From Thiopseudomonas acetoxidans (GTDB lineage Bacteria; Pseudomonadota; Gammaproteobacteria; Pseudomonadales; Pseudomonadaceae), in NCBI RefSeq assembly GCF_030362935.1, contig NZ_JAUCDY010000004.1, forward strand, positions 142,789 to 206,788: a stretch of 64,000 nt of DNA. The letters run 5' to 3'. Position numbers and translations under genes: made by a program. The notes below the pieces were generated by a model. That model did no database searches. It was given only the letters and a program-made list of their open reading frames with translations, and had not been told where the DNA came from. This document shows, one piece after another, positions 16,348 through 24,682 of the stretch (positions within the stretch are counted from its first letter, which is position 1; each line of letters opens with the position of its first letter).

Positions 16348-17748
16348 TTAGCGGCGCAAAAACAACCATTCGATAATACGCTGAAATCGCCCACCATAAG
16401 GGGGGTAAATTAAGCGCATCGGATTAATCCGTGATTTTGTTAATACGGCCTTGGCATGACTGAAGGTTAGAAACCCTTCGCGGCCGTGATAACTGCCTAT
16501 TCCGGAAGAGCCGATTCCGCCAAAGGGCAGATCCGGCTGAGCGACATGCAATAAGGCTTCGTTGATGCAGGTGCCCCCAGCATGTGTTTGCGCCAGTATG
16601 TGTTGTTGTCGTTCTTTGTTGTGTGAAAAAAAATACAAAGCCAAAGGCCGCGGACGTTGCTGCACATAAGCCACCGCATCATAAAAGTCTTCATAGACCA
16701 TAATAGGCAGCACAGGGCCGAAAACTTCTTCTTGCATAACGCGCATGCAATCAGTGACCTCGGTAAGCACCAGCAATGGCATATTACGTTCATGCGCTTG
16801 CTCTGCGTGCAAACTGGTGAGCTTAGCTCCCTTGATTTGTGCATCTTCAACCAACGCACGTAAGCGTTGTTGATGTTGCTGATTAATAATCCAAGTGCAG
16901 TCAGGGTTGTCGGCCAAGGTGGGTTGAAACCGCTGCAGCACTAAGCGCAGCTGCACAATGAATTCATTTAAACACTGTTTTGGCAGCAAGATATAGTCAG
17001 GAGCGACACAAAATTGACCTGCATTAAGCAGTTTAGCAAAAGCGATCCGCTCAGCCGCATCGGCCAAATTGGCACTTTCATCCACAATAGTCGGTGACTT
17101 ACCGCCTAACTCCAAAGTGACAGGGGTAAGATTTTCTGCTGCCGCACGCATCACTTTCTTACCAACAGCCGTGGAGCCGGTAAACAACAGGTGGTCAAAG
17201 GGCAGTTGTGTAAAAGCCTTGCCTAATTGTGCATCGCCTAAGACCACGCTCACCAAATCTTGGGGAAATATGGACTGCACAAGCTGCTGCATAAGCTTGG
17301 CCGTGGCGGGTGCGTGCTCGCTCATTTTCAGCATCACGCGATTGCCGGCGGCCAAGGCACTGGTGAGCGGGCCAATGGATAAAAACACTGGGCTATTCCA
17401 CGGCACGACAATGCCTACTACACCGACGGGCTGGTAATACACTTTGGCGCACGAAGGTTGAAATAACAGACTGGGCCAGCGTCTTTGTGGCCGCATCCAG
17501 CGCTTCAGATTACGCCGCGCATGAGCAATACCCAGCACGCTTGGCAAAAGCTCTACCATGCGTGTTTCATCGGCACTGCGATGGCCGAAATCCTGGCTGA
17601 TGGCAGCCGCAATGGCATCCTGCTGTTTTATAAGCGCCTGCCGTAATTGCTCTAACCAGTCACTGCGCTCTGCCGCCGAGGGCATAGGGTTTTTGGCAAA
17701 TGCCTGTTGCAGCCTAGTAAAGTGTTGGCGTAGTAATTCGCAGGTCAT
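16348..17748 (-). CDS. Aldehyde dehydrogenase, coniferyl-aldehyde-dehydrogenase type
   Basis: 466 residues, ALDH class 3-like. Key motifs: VVGIVVPWNSPVF (cofactor binding), FTGSTAVGKKVM, the catalytic Glu in LELGGKSPTIVD, and the nucleophilic Cys in NAGQFCVAPDY. The C-terminal hydrophobic end (IIEWLFLRR) could touch the membrane. The sequence resembles Pseudomonas coniferyl aldehyde dehydrogenases (CalB), which oxidise aromatic or fatty aldehydes to acids with NAD. No aromatic catabolism genes lie nearby, so physiological substrate is open. Confidence 0.85.
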   Translation of the reverse strand: MTCELLRQHFTRLQQAFAKNPMPSAAERSDWLEQLRQALIKQQDAIAAAISQDFGHRSADETRMVELLPSVLGIAHARRNLKRWMRPQRRWPSLLFQPSCAKVYYQPVGVVGIVVPWNSPVFLSIGPLTSALAAGNRVMLKMSEHAPATAKLMQQLVQSIFPQDLVSVVLGDAQLGKAFTQLPFDHLLFTGSTAVGKKVMRAAAENLTPVTLELGGKSPTIVDESANLADAAERIAFAKLLNAGQFCVAPDYILLPKQCLNEFIVQLRLVLQRFQPTLADNPDCTWIINQQHQQRLRALVEDAQIKGAKLTSLHAEQAHERNMPLLVLTEVTDCMRVMQEEVFGPVLPIMVYEDFYDAVAYVQQRPRPLALYFFSHNKERQQHILAQTHAGGTCINEALLHVAQPDLPFGGIGSSGIGSYHGREGFLTFSHAKAVLTKSRINPMRLIYPPYGGRFQRIIEWLFLRR

Positions 17749-17927
17749 AGTTTAAATCCTTTCGCCTATTCAGCCCGTTACTTTGCGTAGTAAGGCTCGC
17801 CCAATGATGCGTAGTTTATTTTTAAGGGTTTTTGTATTGAGCATAAAGCAAAGGATATGGCAGGTATGTTGGCTTTTAGGTTAGTTGTTCAACCTTAGCG
17901 CACCTCACGTTTAAGCAAACTTTACGC

Positions 17928-17933
17928 TATACT
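17928..17933 (+). promoter_or_regulatory. Candidate -10 element of glyQS
   Basis: TATACT lies 40 bp before the glyQ start. No convincing -35 is seen at the right distance, so this is a weak call. Confidence 0.3.
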
Positions 17934-17972
17934 TAGTAACTTTCTGCCATTTTCAACTCGTGGATGATCATC

Positions 17973-18920
17973 GTGAGCCAAATAACCCCCACCGTGCGCA
18001 CCTTTCAAGACCTTATTCTTGCTTTGCAAAGCTTCTGGGCTGAGCAGGGCTGTGTGGTGTTGCAACCCTACGACATGGAAATGGGTGCCGGCACCTTCCA
18101 TACCGCCACCTTTTTACGTGCCATAGGCCCTGAGACTTGGAACGCAGCTTATGTGCAGCCTTCCCGCCGTCCGACCGATGGCCGTTATGGCGATAACCCC
18201 AACCGTTTGCAGCATTACTATCAGTTTCAGGTGGTGCTCAAGCCCAACCCCGACAATATCCAAGAGCTCTATCTGGACTCATTGCGCCGCATTGGTGTGG
18301 ATCCGCTGGTGCATGATATTCGTTTTGTCGAAGACAACTGGGAATCCCCAACCTTGGGTGCTTGGGGCTTAGGCTGGGAAGTCTGGCTTAACGGCATGGA
18401 AGTGACGCAATTTACTTATTTCCAACAAGTGGGCGGTGTGGAGTGTTATCCCGTCACGGGCGAGATCACCTATGGTTTAGAGCGTTTGGCCATGTATCTG
18501 CAGGGTGTGGATTCGGTTTATGACTTAGTGTGGACCGATGGCCCCTTTGGTGTGGTGACCTATGGCGATGTGTTCCACCAGAACGAAGTGGAGCAATCGG
18601 CGTATAACTTTGAACACGCCAATGTGGATAAGTTGTTTGAGCAGTTCGATTTCTTTGAAAGCGAAGCCAGCCGCTTAATGGAGTTGGAGTTGCCCCTGCC
18701 GAGTTACGAAATGGTGCTCAAGGCCTCACACACCTTTAACCTGTTGGATGCACGCCGGGCGATTTCTGTAACCGAGCGTCAGCGTTATATTTTACGTGTG
18801 CGCACTTTGGCGCGCGCCGTGGCACACAGCTACTTGCATGTACGCGCCAAACTAGGCTTCCCGATGGCGCCGGATCATTTACGTGATGAAGTCTTAGCTA
18901 AATTGGAGGCAGAACAATGA
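17973..18920 (+). CDS. glyQ: Glycyl-tRNA synthetase alpha subunit
   Basis: 315 residues if translation begins at the GTG at 17973 (VSQITPTVRTFQDLI fits the family N-terminus MSQ...); an ATG three codons upstream is the alternative. Class II synthetase core with the ATP and glycine site: YVQPSRRPTDGRYG, QFQVVLKP, FVEDNWESPTLGAWG and EITYGLERLAMYL. With GlyS it forms the alpha2beta2 enzyme that charges tRNA-Gly. The stop overlaps the glyS start (ATGA), so the subunits are translationally coupled. Confidence 0.96.
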   Translation: MSQITPTVRTFQDLILALQSFWAEQGCVVLQPYDMEMGAGTFHTATFLRAIGPETWNAAYVQPSRRPTDGRYGDNPNRLQHYYQFQVVLKPNPDNIQELYLDSLRRIGVDPLVHDIRFVEDNWESPTLGAWGLGWEVWLNGMEVTQFTYFQQVGGVECYPVTGEITYGLERLAMYLQGVDSVYDLVWTDGPFGVVTYGDVFHQNEVEQSAYNFEHANVDKLFEQFDFFESEASRLMELELPLPSYEMVLKASHTFNLLDARRAISVTERQRYILRVRTLARAVAHSYLHVRAKLGFPMAPDHLRDEVLAKLEAEQ

Positions 18921-20962
18921 GTGCACAGGATTTTTTAGTTGAACTGGGCACCGAAGAGCTGCCACCTAAAGCCTTAAAAACCTTGGCGCAAGCCTTTGCC
19001 GATGGCATTAAGGCGGGCCTTAAACAAGCTGATTTGGCCCATGCCGAAGTCCAAGTCTATGCTGCGCCCCGCCGTTTAGCCGTGTGGGTGAAACAATTAA
19101 GCGCACGCCAAGCCGATCGCACCCAACGCATGGAAGGCCCACCGGTACAGGCGGCTTTTGATGCCGAAGGCCAGCCGACCAAAGCCGCGCAAGGTTTTGC
19201 GCGCAAGTGCGGTGTTGCAGTCGATGAGCTGGATCGCAGTGGCGCCAAGCTGAGCTACAGCCAACAAATTAAAGGTCAAGCGACAACTGATCTGCTGCCA
19301 GAAATCGTTTCGCAATCCTTAGATAAATTACCCATCCCTAAGCGCATGCGCTGGGGCGCACGCCGTGAAGACTTTGTCCGTCCTACGCAGTGGTTGGTGA
19401 TGCTGTTTGGCAGTGATGTGGTTGATTGCACCATTCTTAGTCAAACGGCTGGTCGTCACTCGCAAGGTCACCGCTTCCACCATAACCAAGCGGTCGAGAT
19501 TAAGCAGCCGAGCGACTATGTTGAGGCTTTGCGTAACGCAAAAGTTATCGCGGATTTCAACGAGCGCCGTACGCTAATTAAACAGCGGGTGGAACAGCTA
19601 TCCGCCACGGAAAACGGCACAGCCATCATGCCCGACTCCTTGTTAGATGAAGTCACCGCCTTGGTGGAATGGCCCGTACCGCTGGTGTGCAGCTTTGAAG
19701 AACACTTCCTGCAAGTGCCACAAGAAGCCTTGATTATCAGCATGCAGGACAACCAAAAGTATTTTTGCTTGTTGGATGAGCAGGGCAAGCTGTTGCCACG
19801 CTTTATTACAGTCGCCAACCTAGAAAGCCGCGATCCGTCGCAGGTGGTCTCAGGTAACGAAAAAGTGATTCGCCCGCGCTTAACCGATGCCGAGTTCTTT
19901 TATCTGCAAGACCAAAAACAGCCGCTGGAAAGCTTTAACGAGCGCTTAAAGAACGTAGTCTTTCAAGCCCAGCTAGGCACTGTTTACGACAAAGCCGTGC
20001 GGGTAAGCAAATTAGCAGCGTTGATTGCCGAAAAAATCGGTAGCAATGCAGAGCATGCCGCGCGTGCGGGCTTGTTATCCAAGAGCGATTTGGCCAGTGA
20101 AATGGTCACCGAATTCCCGGAAATGCAGGGGGTTGCTGGTTTTTACTATGCTCGCCTGAATCAAGAGCCCGGTGATATTGCGCTGGCGCTGAACGAGCAA
20201 TACATGCCCCGTGGTGCTGGCGCTGAATTGCCGAGCACCCAAACCGGTGCTGCAGTCGCGGTGGCGGATAAAATCGATACGCTGGTGGGGATTTTCGGTA
20301 TCGGCATGTTGCCCACCGGCAGCAAAGACCCCTATGCCCTACGCCGCGCGGCACTGGGTGTATTGCGTATTCTGATTGAGAAACAGCTGGAGTTGTCATT
20401 AACCGAGCTGCTCAACGCATCAATCGAACTGTACGGCGATAAGATTAAAACAGACGGGCTACTAACCCAATTGCATGACTTTATTTTCGACCGCCTGCGT
20501 GCGCGTTACGAAGATGCTGGCGTGGATGTGGGTGTCTACCTAGCTGTGCGTGCGGTGCATCCTGATTCACCGCTGGACTTTGACCAGCGCGTAGAGGCAG
20601 TGCAACACTTCCGCAGTCTGACCGAGGCCGAGGCCTTGGCGGCCGCGAACAAACGTGTCTCGAATATTCTCGGTGATGCCGAGGCTGGCCAGGTACAGCA
20701 GCAATTGCTGGCTGAAGCAGCAGAGAAAACCTTGTTTGCCGCCCTACAACAGGCACAGCAAGATGTCACCCCGCTGGCTGCCGCCCACGACTACACCGGC
20801 ATCCTCACCCGGCTGGCACATCTGCAAGCCCCGGTGGATGCGTTCTTTGATGACGTCATGGTCAACACCGACGACAGCGCCATCCGCACCAACCGCCATG
20901 CCCTGCTGGCACAGCTACGGCAGTTGTTCTTAACCGTGGCGGATATTTCACAGCTTAACTAA
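18917..20962 (+). CDS. glyS: Glycyl-tRNA synthetase beta subunit
   Basis: 681 residues, normal for GlyS. It starts with FLVELGTEELPPKAL, the family signature, and has LPKRMRWG-like and FVRPTQWLVMLFG motifs, EWPVPLVCSFEEHFL, and SMQDNQKYF; the C-terminal part is helical and includes the HD-like and anticodon-binding region. It provides tRNA recognition for GlyQ. The last 60 codons (about 20,760-20,940) are visibly richer in G+C at third positions than the rest of the gene. Confidence 0.96.
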   Translation: MSAQDFLVELGTEELPPKALKTLAQAFADGIKAGLKQADLAHAEVQVYAAPRRLAVWVKQLSARQADRTQRMEGPPVQAAFDAEGQPTKAAQGFARKCGVAVDELDRSGAKLSYSQQIKGQATTDLLPEIVSQSLDKLPIPKRMRWGARREDFVRPTQWLVMLFGSDVVDCTILSQTAGRHSQGHRFHHNQAVEIKQPSDYVEALRNAKVIADFNERRTLIKQRVEQLSATENGTAIMPDSLLDEVTALVEWPVPLVCSFEEHFLQVPQEALIISMQDNQKYFCLLDEQGKLLPRFITVANLESRDPSQVVSGNEKVIRPRLTDAEFFYLQDQKQPLESFNERLKNVVFQAQLGTVYDKAVRVSKLAALIAEKIGSNAEHAARAGLLSKSDLASEMVTEFPEMQGVAGFYYARLNQEPGDIALALNEQYMPRGAGAELPSTQTGAAVAVADKIDTLVGIFGIGMLPTGSKDPYALRRAALGVLRILIEKQLELSLTELLNASIELYGDKIKTDGLLTQLHDFIFDRLRARYEDAGVDVGVYLAVRAVHPDSPLDFDQRVEAVQHFRSLTEAEALAAANKRVSNILGDAEAGQVQQQLLAEAAEKTLFAALQQAQQDVTPLAAAHDYTGILTRLAHLQAPVDAFFDDVMVNTDDSAIRTNRHALLAQLRQLFLTVADISQLN

Positions 20963-21121
20963 GCACTTAAGCCGTGGCGGGCAAGCTTGTTCGCCATGGC
21001 TGATGTCAGTACTTTCGCTGCATGCTGCAAGGATAAAATGAACAATAATCCAAGGAGCGAGTATGAGCATCTACAGCAAAGCAGCCGGTGCCCCGAGCTT
21101 GGGGTAGCACAGCACAGCTCT

Positions 21122-21145
21122 TGTAGGAGCGCAACTTTTGCGCGA
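21122..21145 (+). repeat. REP element, family A
   Basis: TGTAGGAGCGCAACTTTTGC and GCGA following form a REP unit with stem GCGCAA/TTGCGC. It is the local version of the Pseudomonas REP consensus. It pairs in inverted orientation with the unit at 21250-21278. Confidence 0.75.
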
Positions 21146-21249
21146 TTGGGATTCTCCAGCAGCATTGAGTTATGCATTTGCCACAATCTACAAAAGCCTA
21201 CCTGCTAGCATGTGCACTAAGCTAATTATTGCACGGGCTGAAAGCACCA

Positions 21250-21278
21250 TCGCGCTTAGCTTAAGAAGCGCTCCCACA
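21250..21278 (-). repeat. REP element, family A, inverted
   Basis: Read on the minus strand this is TGTGGGAGCGCTTCTTAAGC followed by TAAGCGCGA, with stem GCGCTT/AAGCGC. Together with 21122-21145 it makes a BIME-like inverted pair downstream of glyS. Confidence 0.7.
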
Positions 21279-21433
21279 ATAAAGCAGCCGGTGCCCCGGT
21301 CTTAAAGTATCGTTGCGCGCCAAACAACAATGCTTGCCTATTATTAGTTGTGCATATGGCGAACATCGGTTTGAAGATATTTCTGCGTTGATTCCAGCGT
21401 TCCAACAACACATCCAAACAGTAACGCAATCAG

Positions 21434-21877
21434 CTAGATAGGCTTAGCACCCATAATTGCACTGATTGCCAATACGAGCACGAACGCTGCAATAGCCCAG
21501 ATTAAAGCGAAGATTTGCTGCTTGTTGCTAGCGGTTTTTTTCGTGGCCAGTAAATGCTGCCAGCGCGCTAGATTGTTGTATAACAAACCCATAAATACGA
21601 ATATCAGCGGCAATAAGATAATACTCAGCATGAGCCATTTCTGACTGAGTGCAATGCCGGCAAGATGCGTCATCCACCAACCGCTAATTGGCAAACTCAG
21701 GGCTAACAGAGCAAACAGCGGCAGGCTAATGTGTTGCGTGCGTTGCAGTTTTTTCTGTAACACTTCTGCACCCTTGTTACGAGCGCGCCATACAATCAGC
21801 ACATGCACCAGCACACCCAATAACAATAGAACGGCAGGTAAGCCGTGGCCAATACGTATGGCTAAATAAGTACTCAA
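21434..21877 (-). CDS. Small four-helix integral membrane protein
   Basis: 147 residues with four strong membrane helices (about 10-31, 50-68, 77-100, 122-143) joined by short basic loops. N-terminal IRIGHGLPAVLLLLGVLVHV and SLPISGWWMTHLAGIALSQKW carry His residues in the membrane, as in CopD/DUF2269-type proteins; this is a resemblance, not a firm assignment. The start lies 10 bp from the ilvA stop, so it is probably cotranscribed with ilvA. Confidence 0.6.
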   Translation of the reverse strand: MSTYLAIRIGHGLPAVLLLLGVLVHVLIVWRARNKGAEVLQKKLQRTQHISLPLFALLALSLPISGWWMTHLAGIALSQKWLMLSIILLPLIFVFMGLLYNNLARWQHLLATKKTASNKQQIFALIWAIAAFVLVLAISAIMGAKPI

Positions 21878-21887
21878 TGTATAACCC

Positions 21888-23402
21888 TTAAGCTAAAAAT
21901 AATTGGTACGCCGGATTGTCGGTTTCTTCCCAGTAGGGATAACCAATCGCCTCCAGCGCTTGTTCAAAAGCAGGATAGTCTGCTTCATCGACTTGCAAAG
22001 CTGCCAGCACGCGTGCATCAGCGGCACCGTGATTGCGGTAGTGGAACATGGAAATATTCCAGCGTCCACCAAGCTTATTTAAAAAGTTAAACAACGCCCC
22101 GGGACGCTCTGGGAACTCAAAGCGAAACACGCGCTCATGACTAACTGCTTGTGCATGACCGCCGACGAGATGGCGAATATGTAGCTTAGCCAGCTCGTTT
22201 TTGGTCAGGTCTAAAACCGGAAAACCCTGATCCTGTAACGAGGCAATCAAGGCTTTGCGCGGATCGGTTTCAGGATCGGTTTGCACGCCCACAAAAATAT
22301 GTGCCTGACCGTTGGTGTGGTAGCGATAGTTAAACTCGGTAATTTGTCGTCTACCTAAGGCTTCACAGAAGCGTTTAAAACTGCCCGGCTCTTCAGGAAT
22401 AGTCACTGCAATAATAGCTTCGCGACGTTCGCCCAACTCAGCGCGCTCAGCCACATAGCGTAAGCGATCAAAGTTGACGTTGGCGCCTGAATCAATAGCT
22501 ACCAGTGTTTGCTCAGTCACCCCAGCTTTATGCACATATTTTTTAATCCCCGCCAAAGCCAACGCGCCGGCCGGTTCCGTAATGGAGCGGGTATCGTCAT
22601 AGATGTCTTTCATTGCTGCGCAGATTTCATCGTTGCTAACGGTGATTACTTCATCCACATAGTAGCGACAGATCTCAAAGGTATGCTCGCCAATCTGGCT
22701 GACCGCTACACCATCGGCAAATAAACCCACTTGCGCCAACTGTACACGCTCATCCGCGGCTAAGGCTTGTTGTAGACAGTTGGAATCTTTGGGTTCAACG
22801 CCAATCACTTTAATTTCAGGGCGCAGGTATTTAATGTAAGCCGCTACCCCAGCGATTAGCCCACCACCACCGCAAGGTACAAAAATAGCATGCAAGGGCC
22901 CTTGGTGTTGACGCAAAATTTCCATGGCTACAGTGCCCTGCCCTGCTATGACCTCGGGATCATCATAAGGATGGATATAAACCAAGCCTCTTTCTTCCAC
23001 CAGCTTGAGTGAGTATTCCAGCGCGTCAGGAAAGGCTTCGCCGTGCAATACCACCCGTGCGCCGCGAGCACGCACCGCCTTCACTTTAATATCAGGTGTG
23101 GTTTTTGGCATCACAATGGTGGCTTTAATCCCCAGAAATTTAGCCGCTAACGCTACACCTTGAGCATGGTTGCCGGCTGAAGCAGTGACCACGCCGCCGG
23201 CCATTTCTGCAGCAGTGAGCTGGGCTATTTTGTTGTAGGCGCCGCGAATCTTAAAGGAAAATACGGGTTGTAAGTCTTCACGCTTAAGCAAAATCTGGTT
23301 GCCGAGGCGTTCGGAAAGCTGATGCGCCTGTTGTAGCGGGGTTTCAATTGCCACGTCATACACGCGTGCGTTGAGAATTTTCCTGACGTAATGTTCGAGC
23401 AT
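21888..23402 (-). CDS. ilvA: Threonine ammonia-lyase, biosynthetic
   Basis: 504 residues. PLP-binding Lys in FSFKIRGAYN (about residue 50), SAGNHAQGVA, the phosphate loop CGGGGLIAG, and two C-terminal ACT-like regulatory domains (from about 325: IAVTIPEEPGSFKRF and FRFEFPERPGALFNF). The first step of isoleucine synthesis: threonine to 2-oxobutanoate, with feedback by isoleucine at the ACT domains. Divergent from rpiA, as in Pseudomonas. ilvD, later in the same pathway, is 11 kb away. Confidence 0.95.
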   Translation of the reverse strand: MLEHYVRKILNARVYDVAIETPLQQAHQLSERLGNQILLKREDLQPVFSFKIRGAYNKIAQLTAAEMAGGVVTASAGNHAQGVALAAKFLGIKATIVMPKTTPDIKVKAVRARGARVVLHGEAFPDALEYSLKLVEERGLVYIHPYDDPEVIAGQGTVAMEILRQHQGPLHAIFVPCGGGGLIAGVAAYIKYLRPEIKVIGVEPKDSNCLQQALAADERVQLAQVGLFADGVAVSQIGEHTFEICRYYVDEVITVSNDEICAAMKDIYDDTRSITEPAGALALAGIKKYVHKAGVTEQTLVAIDSGANVNFDRLRYVAERAELGERREAIIAVTIPEEPGSFKRFCEALGRRQITEFNYRYHTNGQAHIFVGVQTDPETDPRKALIASLQDQGFPVLDLTKNELAKLHIRHLVGGHAQAVSHERVFRFEFPERPGALFNFLNKLGGRWNISMFHYRNHGAADARVLAALQVDEADYPAFEQALEAIGYPYWEETDNPAYQLFLA

Positions 23403-23499
23403 AAGGAGGCCGTAGTTGCTGTGTGTGTGAAGTTAAAAAACATTTGAAGAAGTTCGTAAGTCTACTCCAGACAAGCGCGCTCAACCATGGATGAAGGGG

Positions 23500-23505
23500 T
23501 ATAAT
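23500..23505 (+). promoter_or_regulatory. -10 element of rpiA
   Basis: A perfect TATAAT lies 28 bp before the GTG start of rpiA. It overlaps an in-frame ATG at 23504, which therefore cannot be the translation start of a transcript beginning near 23512. No good -35 is visible. Confidence 0.55.
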
Positions 23506-23533
23506 GTACAAAATTCACCTGTGGAGCCTCATC

Positions 23534-24217
23534 GTGACCCAAGATCAACTCAAGCAAGCCGTAGCTCAAGCGGCCATAGACATCGTTGTACCACGCTTAG
23601 ACAAGCAAGCGATTATTGGTGTGGGCACCGGTTCTACCGCCAATTTTTTTATCGATTTGTTGGCTGAGCATAAATACGACTTTGCTGGTGCTGTAGCCAG
23701 CTCTGAAGCGACGGCTGAACGTTTGCGTGGTCATGGCATTGAAGTGTTTGATCTAAACAGCGTGCCTGAGCTCGAGTTTTATGTGGATGGTGCGGATGAG
23801 TGCAACAAACACTTGGAGCTGATTAAAGGCGGTGGTGCAGCGCTAACCCGTGAAAAAATAGTTGCGGCAGTAGCGAAAACCTTTATTTGTATTGCCGATG
23901 AAAGCAAAAAAGTTGATTTTCTCGGCGAATTCCCTTTGCCGGTTGAAGTTATTCCTATGGCGCGCAGCTATGTGGCGCGTGAAATTGTTGGGCTGGGCGG
24001 TGATCCTGTTTATCGCACCGGCGTGCTGACCGATAACGGCAACGTGATTTTGGATGTACACAATATGCAGATCACCGACCCGCGCGGCTTAGAAGAAAAG
24101 CTTAACGCCATCGTGGGTGTGGTCTGCAGTGGTTTGTTTGCCGCACGACCAGCAGATGTGCTGTTGCTAGGTACGAAAACAGGTGTTAGTACTATCAAAA
24201 AAACAGAACTGAGTTAA
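23534..24217 (+). CDS. rpiA: Ribose-5-phosphate isomerase A
   Basis: 227 residues from a GTG at 23534, with GGAG 7 nt upstream and the family N-terminus (V/M)TQDQLKQAVAQAA. Motifs: VGTGSTANFFID, ASSEATAERL, DGADECNKHLELIKGGGAALTREK with the catalytic Asp/Glu/Lys. It interconverts ribose-5-P and ribulose-5-P in the pentose phosphate pathway. It is divergent from ilvA and followed by a repeat-rich region. Confidence 0.95.
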   Translation: MTQDQLKQAVAQAAIDIVVPRLDKQAIIGVGTGSTANFFIDLLAEHKYDFAGAVASSEATAERLRGHGIEVFDLNSVPELEFYVDGADECNKHLELIKGGGAALTREKIVAAVAKTFICIADESKKVDFLGEFPLPVEVIPMARSYVAREIVGLGGDPVYRTGVLTDNGNVILDVHNMQITDPRGLEEKLNAIVGVVCSGLFAARPADVLLLGTKTGVSTIKKTELS

Positions 24218-24250
24218 AGCATCAGCCAAGCTTAATGAGGCAAGCGCCCT

Positions 24251-24328
24251 GTGGAAGCACTTTGTGGGAGTTCTTTGTAAGAGCTTTTTGTAAGAGCTTT
24301 TTGTAAGAGCTTTTTGTAAGAGCTTTTT
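24251..24328 (+). repeat. Six tandem 13-bp units leading into a REP element
   Basis: Units of 13 bp start at 24251, 24264, 24277, 24290, 24303 and 24316: GTGGAAGCACTTT, GTGGGAGTTCTTT, then four identical GTAAGAGCTTTTT. A full REP head GTGGGAGCGCAAC follows in the same register. The array seems to be a slipped copy series of the REP 5' end. Confidence 0.85.
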
Positions 24329-24351
24329 GTGGGAGCGCAACTTTTGCGCGA
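24328..24351 (+). repeat. REP element, family A
   Basis: TGTGGGAGCGCAACTTTTGC then GCGA; stem GCGCAA/TTGCGC. Directly attached to the 13-bp array. Confidence 0.75.
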
Positions 24352-24401
24352 AAGAAAATAACCTGCAGCTGCAGAGCAAGCCGGTTCAGTCCAATCGGCC
24401 T

Positions 24402-24425
24402 TGTTGGAGCGCATCTAATGCGCGA
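24402..24425 (+). repeat. REP element, family A, diverged
   Basis: TGTTGGAGCGCATCTAATGC then GCGA; stem GCGCAT/ATGCGC with compensatory change compared with the other copies. Confidence 0.65.
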
Positions 24426-24514
24426 CTCGACGTTGAGCTGAAACGAGATTTTGCGTCAGGCACTAAACCAATGTAGCTCGACTGGTCGGGGAGCGAAGAG
24501 CACACCAAAACCAA

Positions 24515-24559
24515 GCCTGAGCAAGAGGCTCTGTTTCCCCGCCAAGGCAGGTCCCACAT
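24515..24559 (-). repeat. REP family B unit with conserved adjoining sequence
   Basis: Read on the minus strand: TGTGGGACCTGCCTTGGCGG then GGAAAC (24532-24557). The adjoining CCTGAGCAAGAGGCTCT (24515-24531) recurs in reverse orientation near 33,000, so a composite BIME was copied to both sides of the island. Confidence 0.65.
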
Positions 24560-24620
24560 TAGACTGTGCCTTGGTTGAACTTTTGCGCTAGTTAAGCCAA
24601 GTCCAGAATTTCAGGATTAA

Positions 24621-24667
24621 GCCTAGCCACTGCTGGCTAGGCCGGTTCGCGCAAAAGTCACGCTACA
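24621..24667 (-). repeat. Hairpin and degenerate REP downstream of the NosL-like gene
   Basis: GCCTAGCCA (24621-24629) and TGGCTAGGC (24634-24642) form a perfect 9-bp stem with a 4-nt loop. Next to it, 24646-24667 on the minus strand reads TGTAGCGTGACTTTTGCGCG, a degenerate family A REP. The hairpin may end the NosL-like transcript, although only a weak U-rich tail follows. Confidence 0.5.
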
Positions 24668-24682
24668 GAGTATTTATAAAGT

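Larger units (their letters stand above)
21061..21440 (+). pseudogene. Possible gene remnant interrupted by a REP pair
   Basis: An ATG at 21063 opens a frame MSIYSKAAGAPSLG that stops at once. The 18-bp stretch AAAGCAGCCGGTGCCCCG of that frame (21078-21095) recurs at 21281-21298, with about 185 bp containing two inverted REP units in between. After the second copy coding-like sequence continues (APVLKYRCAPNN) and, after a frame change, PIISCAYGEHRFEDISALI up to a stop at 21438-21440. This looks like a short ancestral gene split by a repeat insertion and a frameshift. The end is loosely like the tail of flavodoxin-fold proteins, but I do not identify it. Confidence 0.35.

Noticed and set aside
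23504..23533. ATG upstream of rpiA as the true start
   Set aside because: It overlaps the -10 element and would add ten residues not seen in the family; the GTG with GGAG fits better.
24251..24351. Short tandem repeats considered as a CRISPR array
   Set aside because: Units are 13 bp, contiguous and without spacers; they are derived from a REP element.
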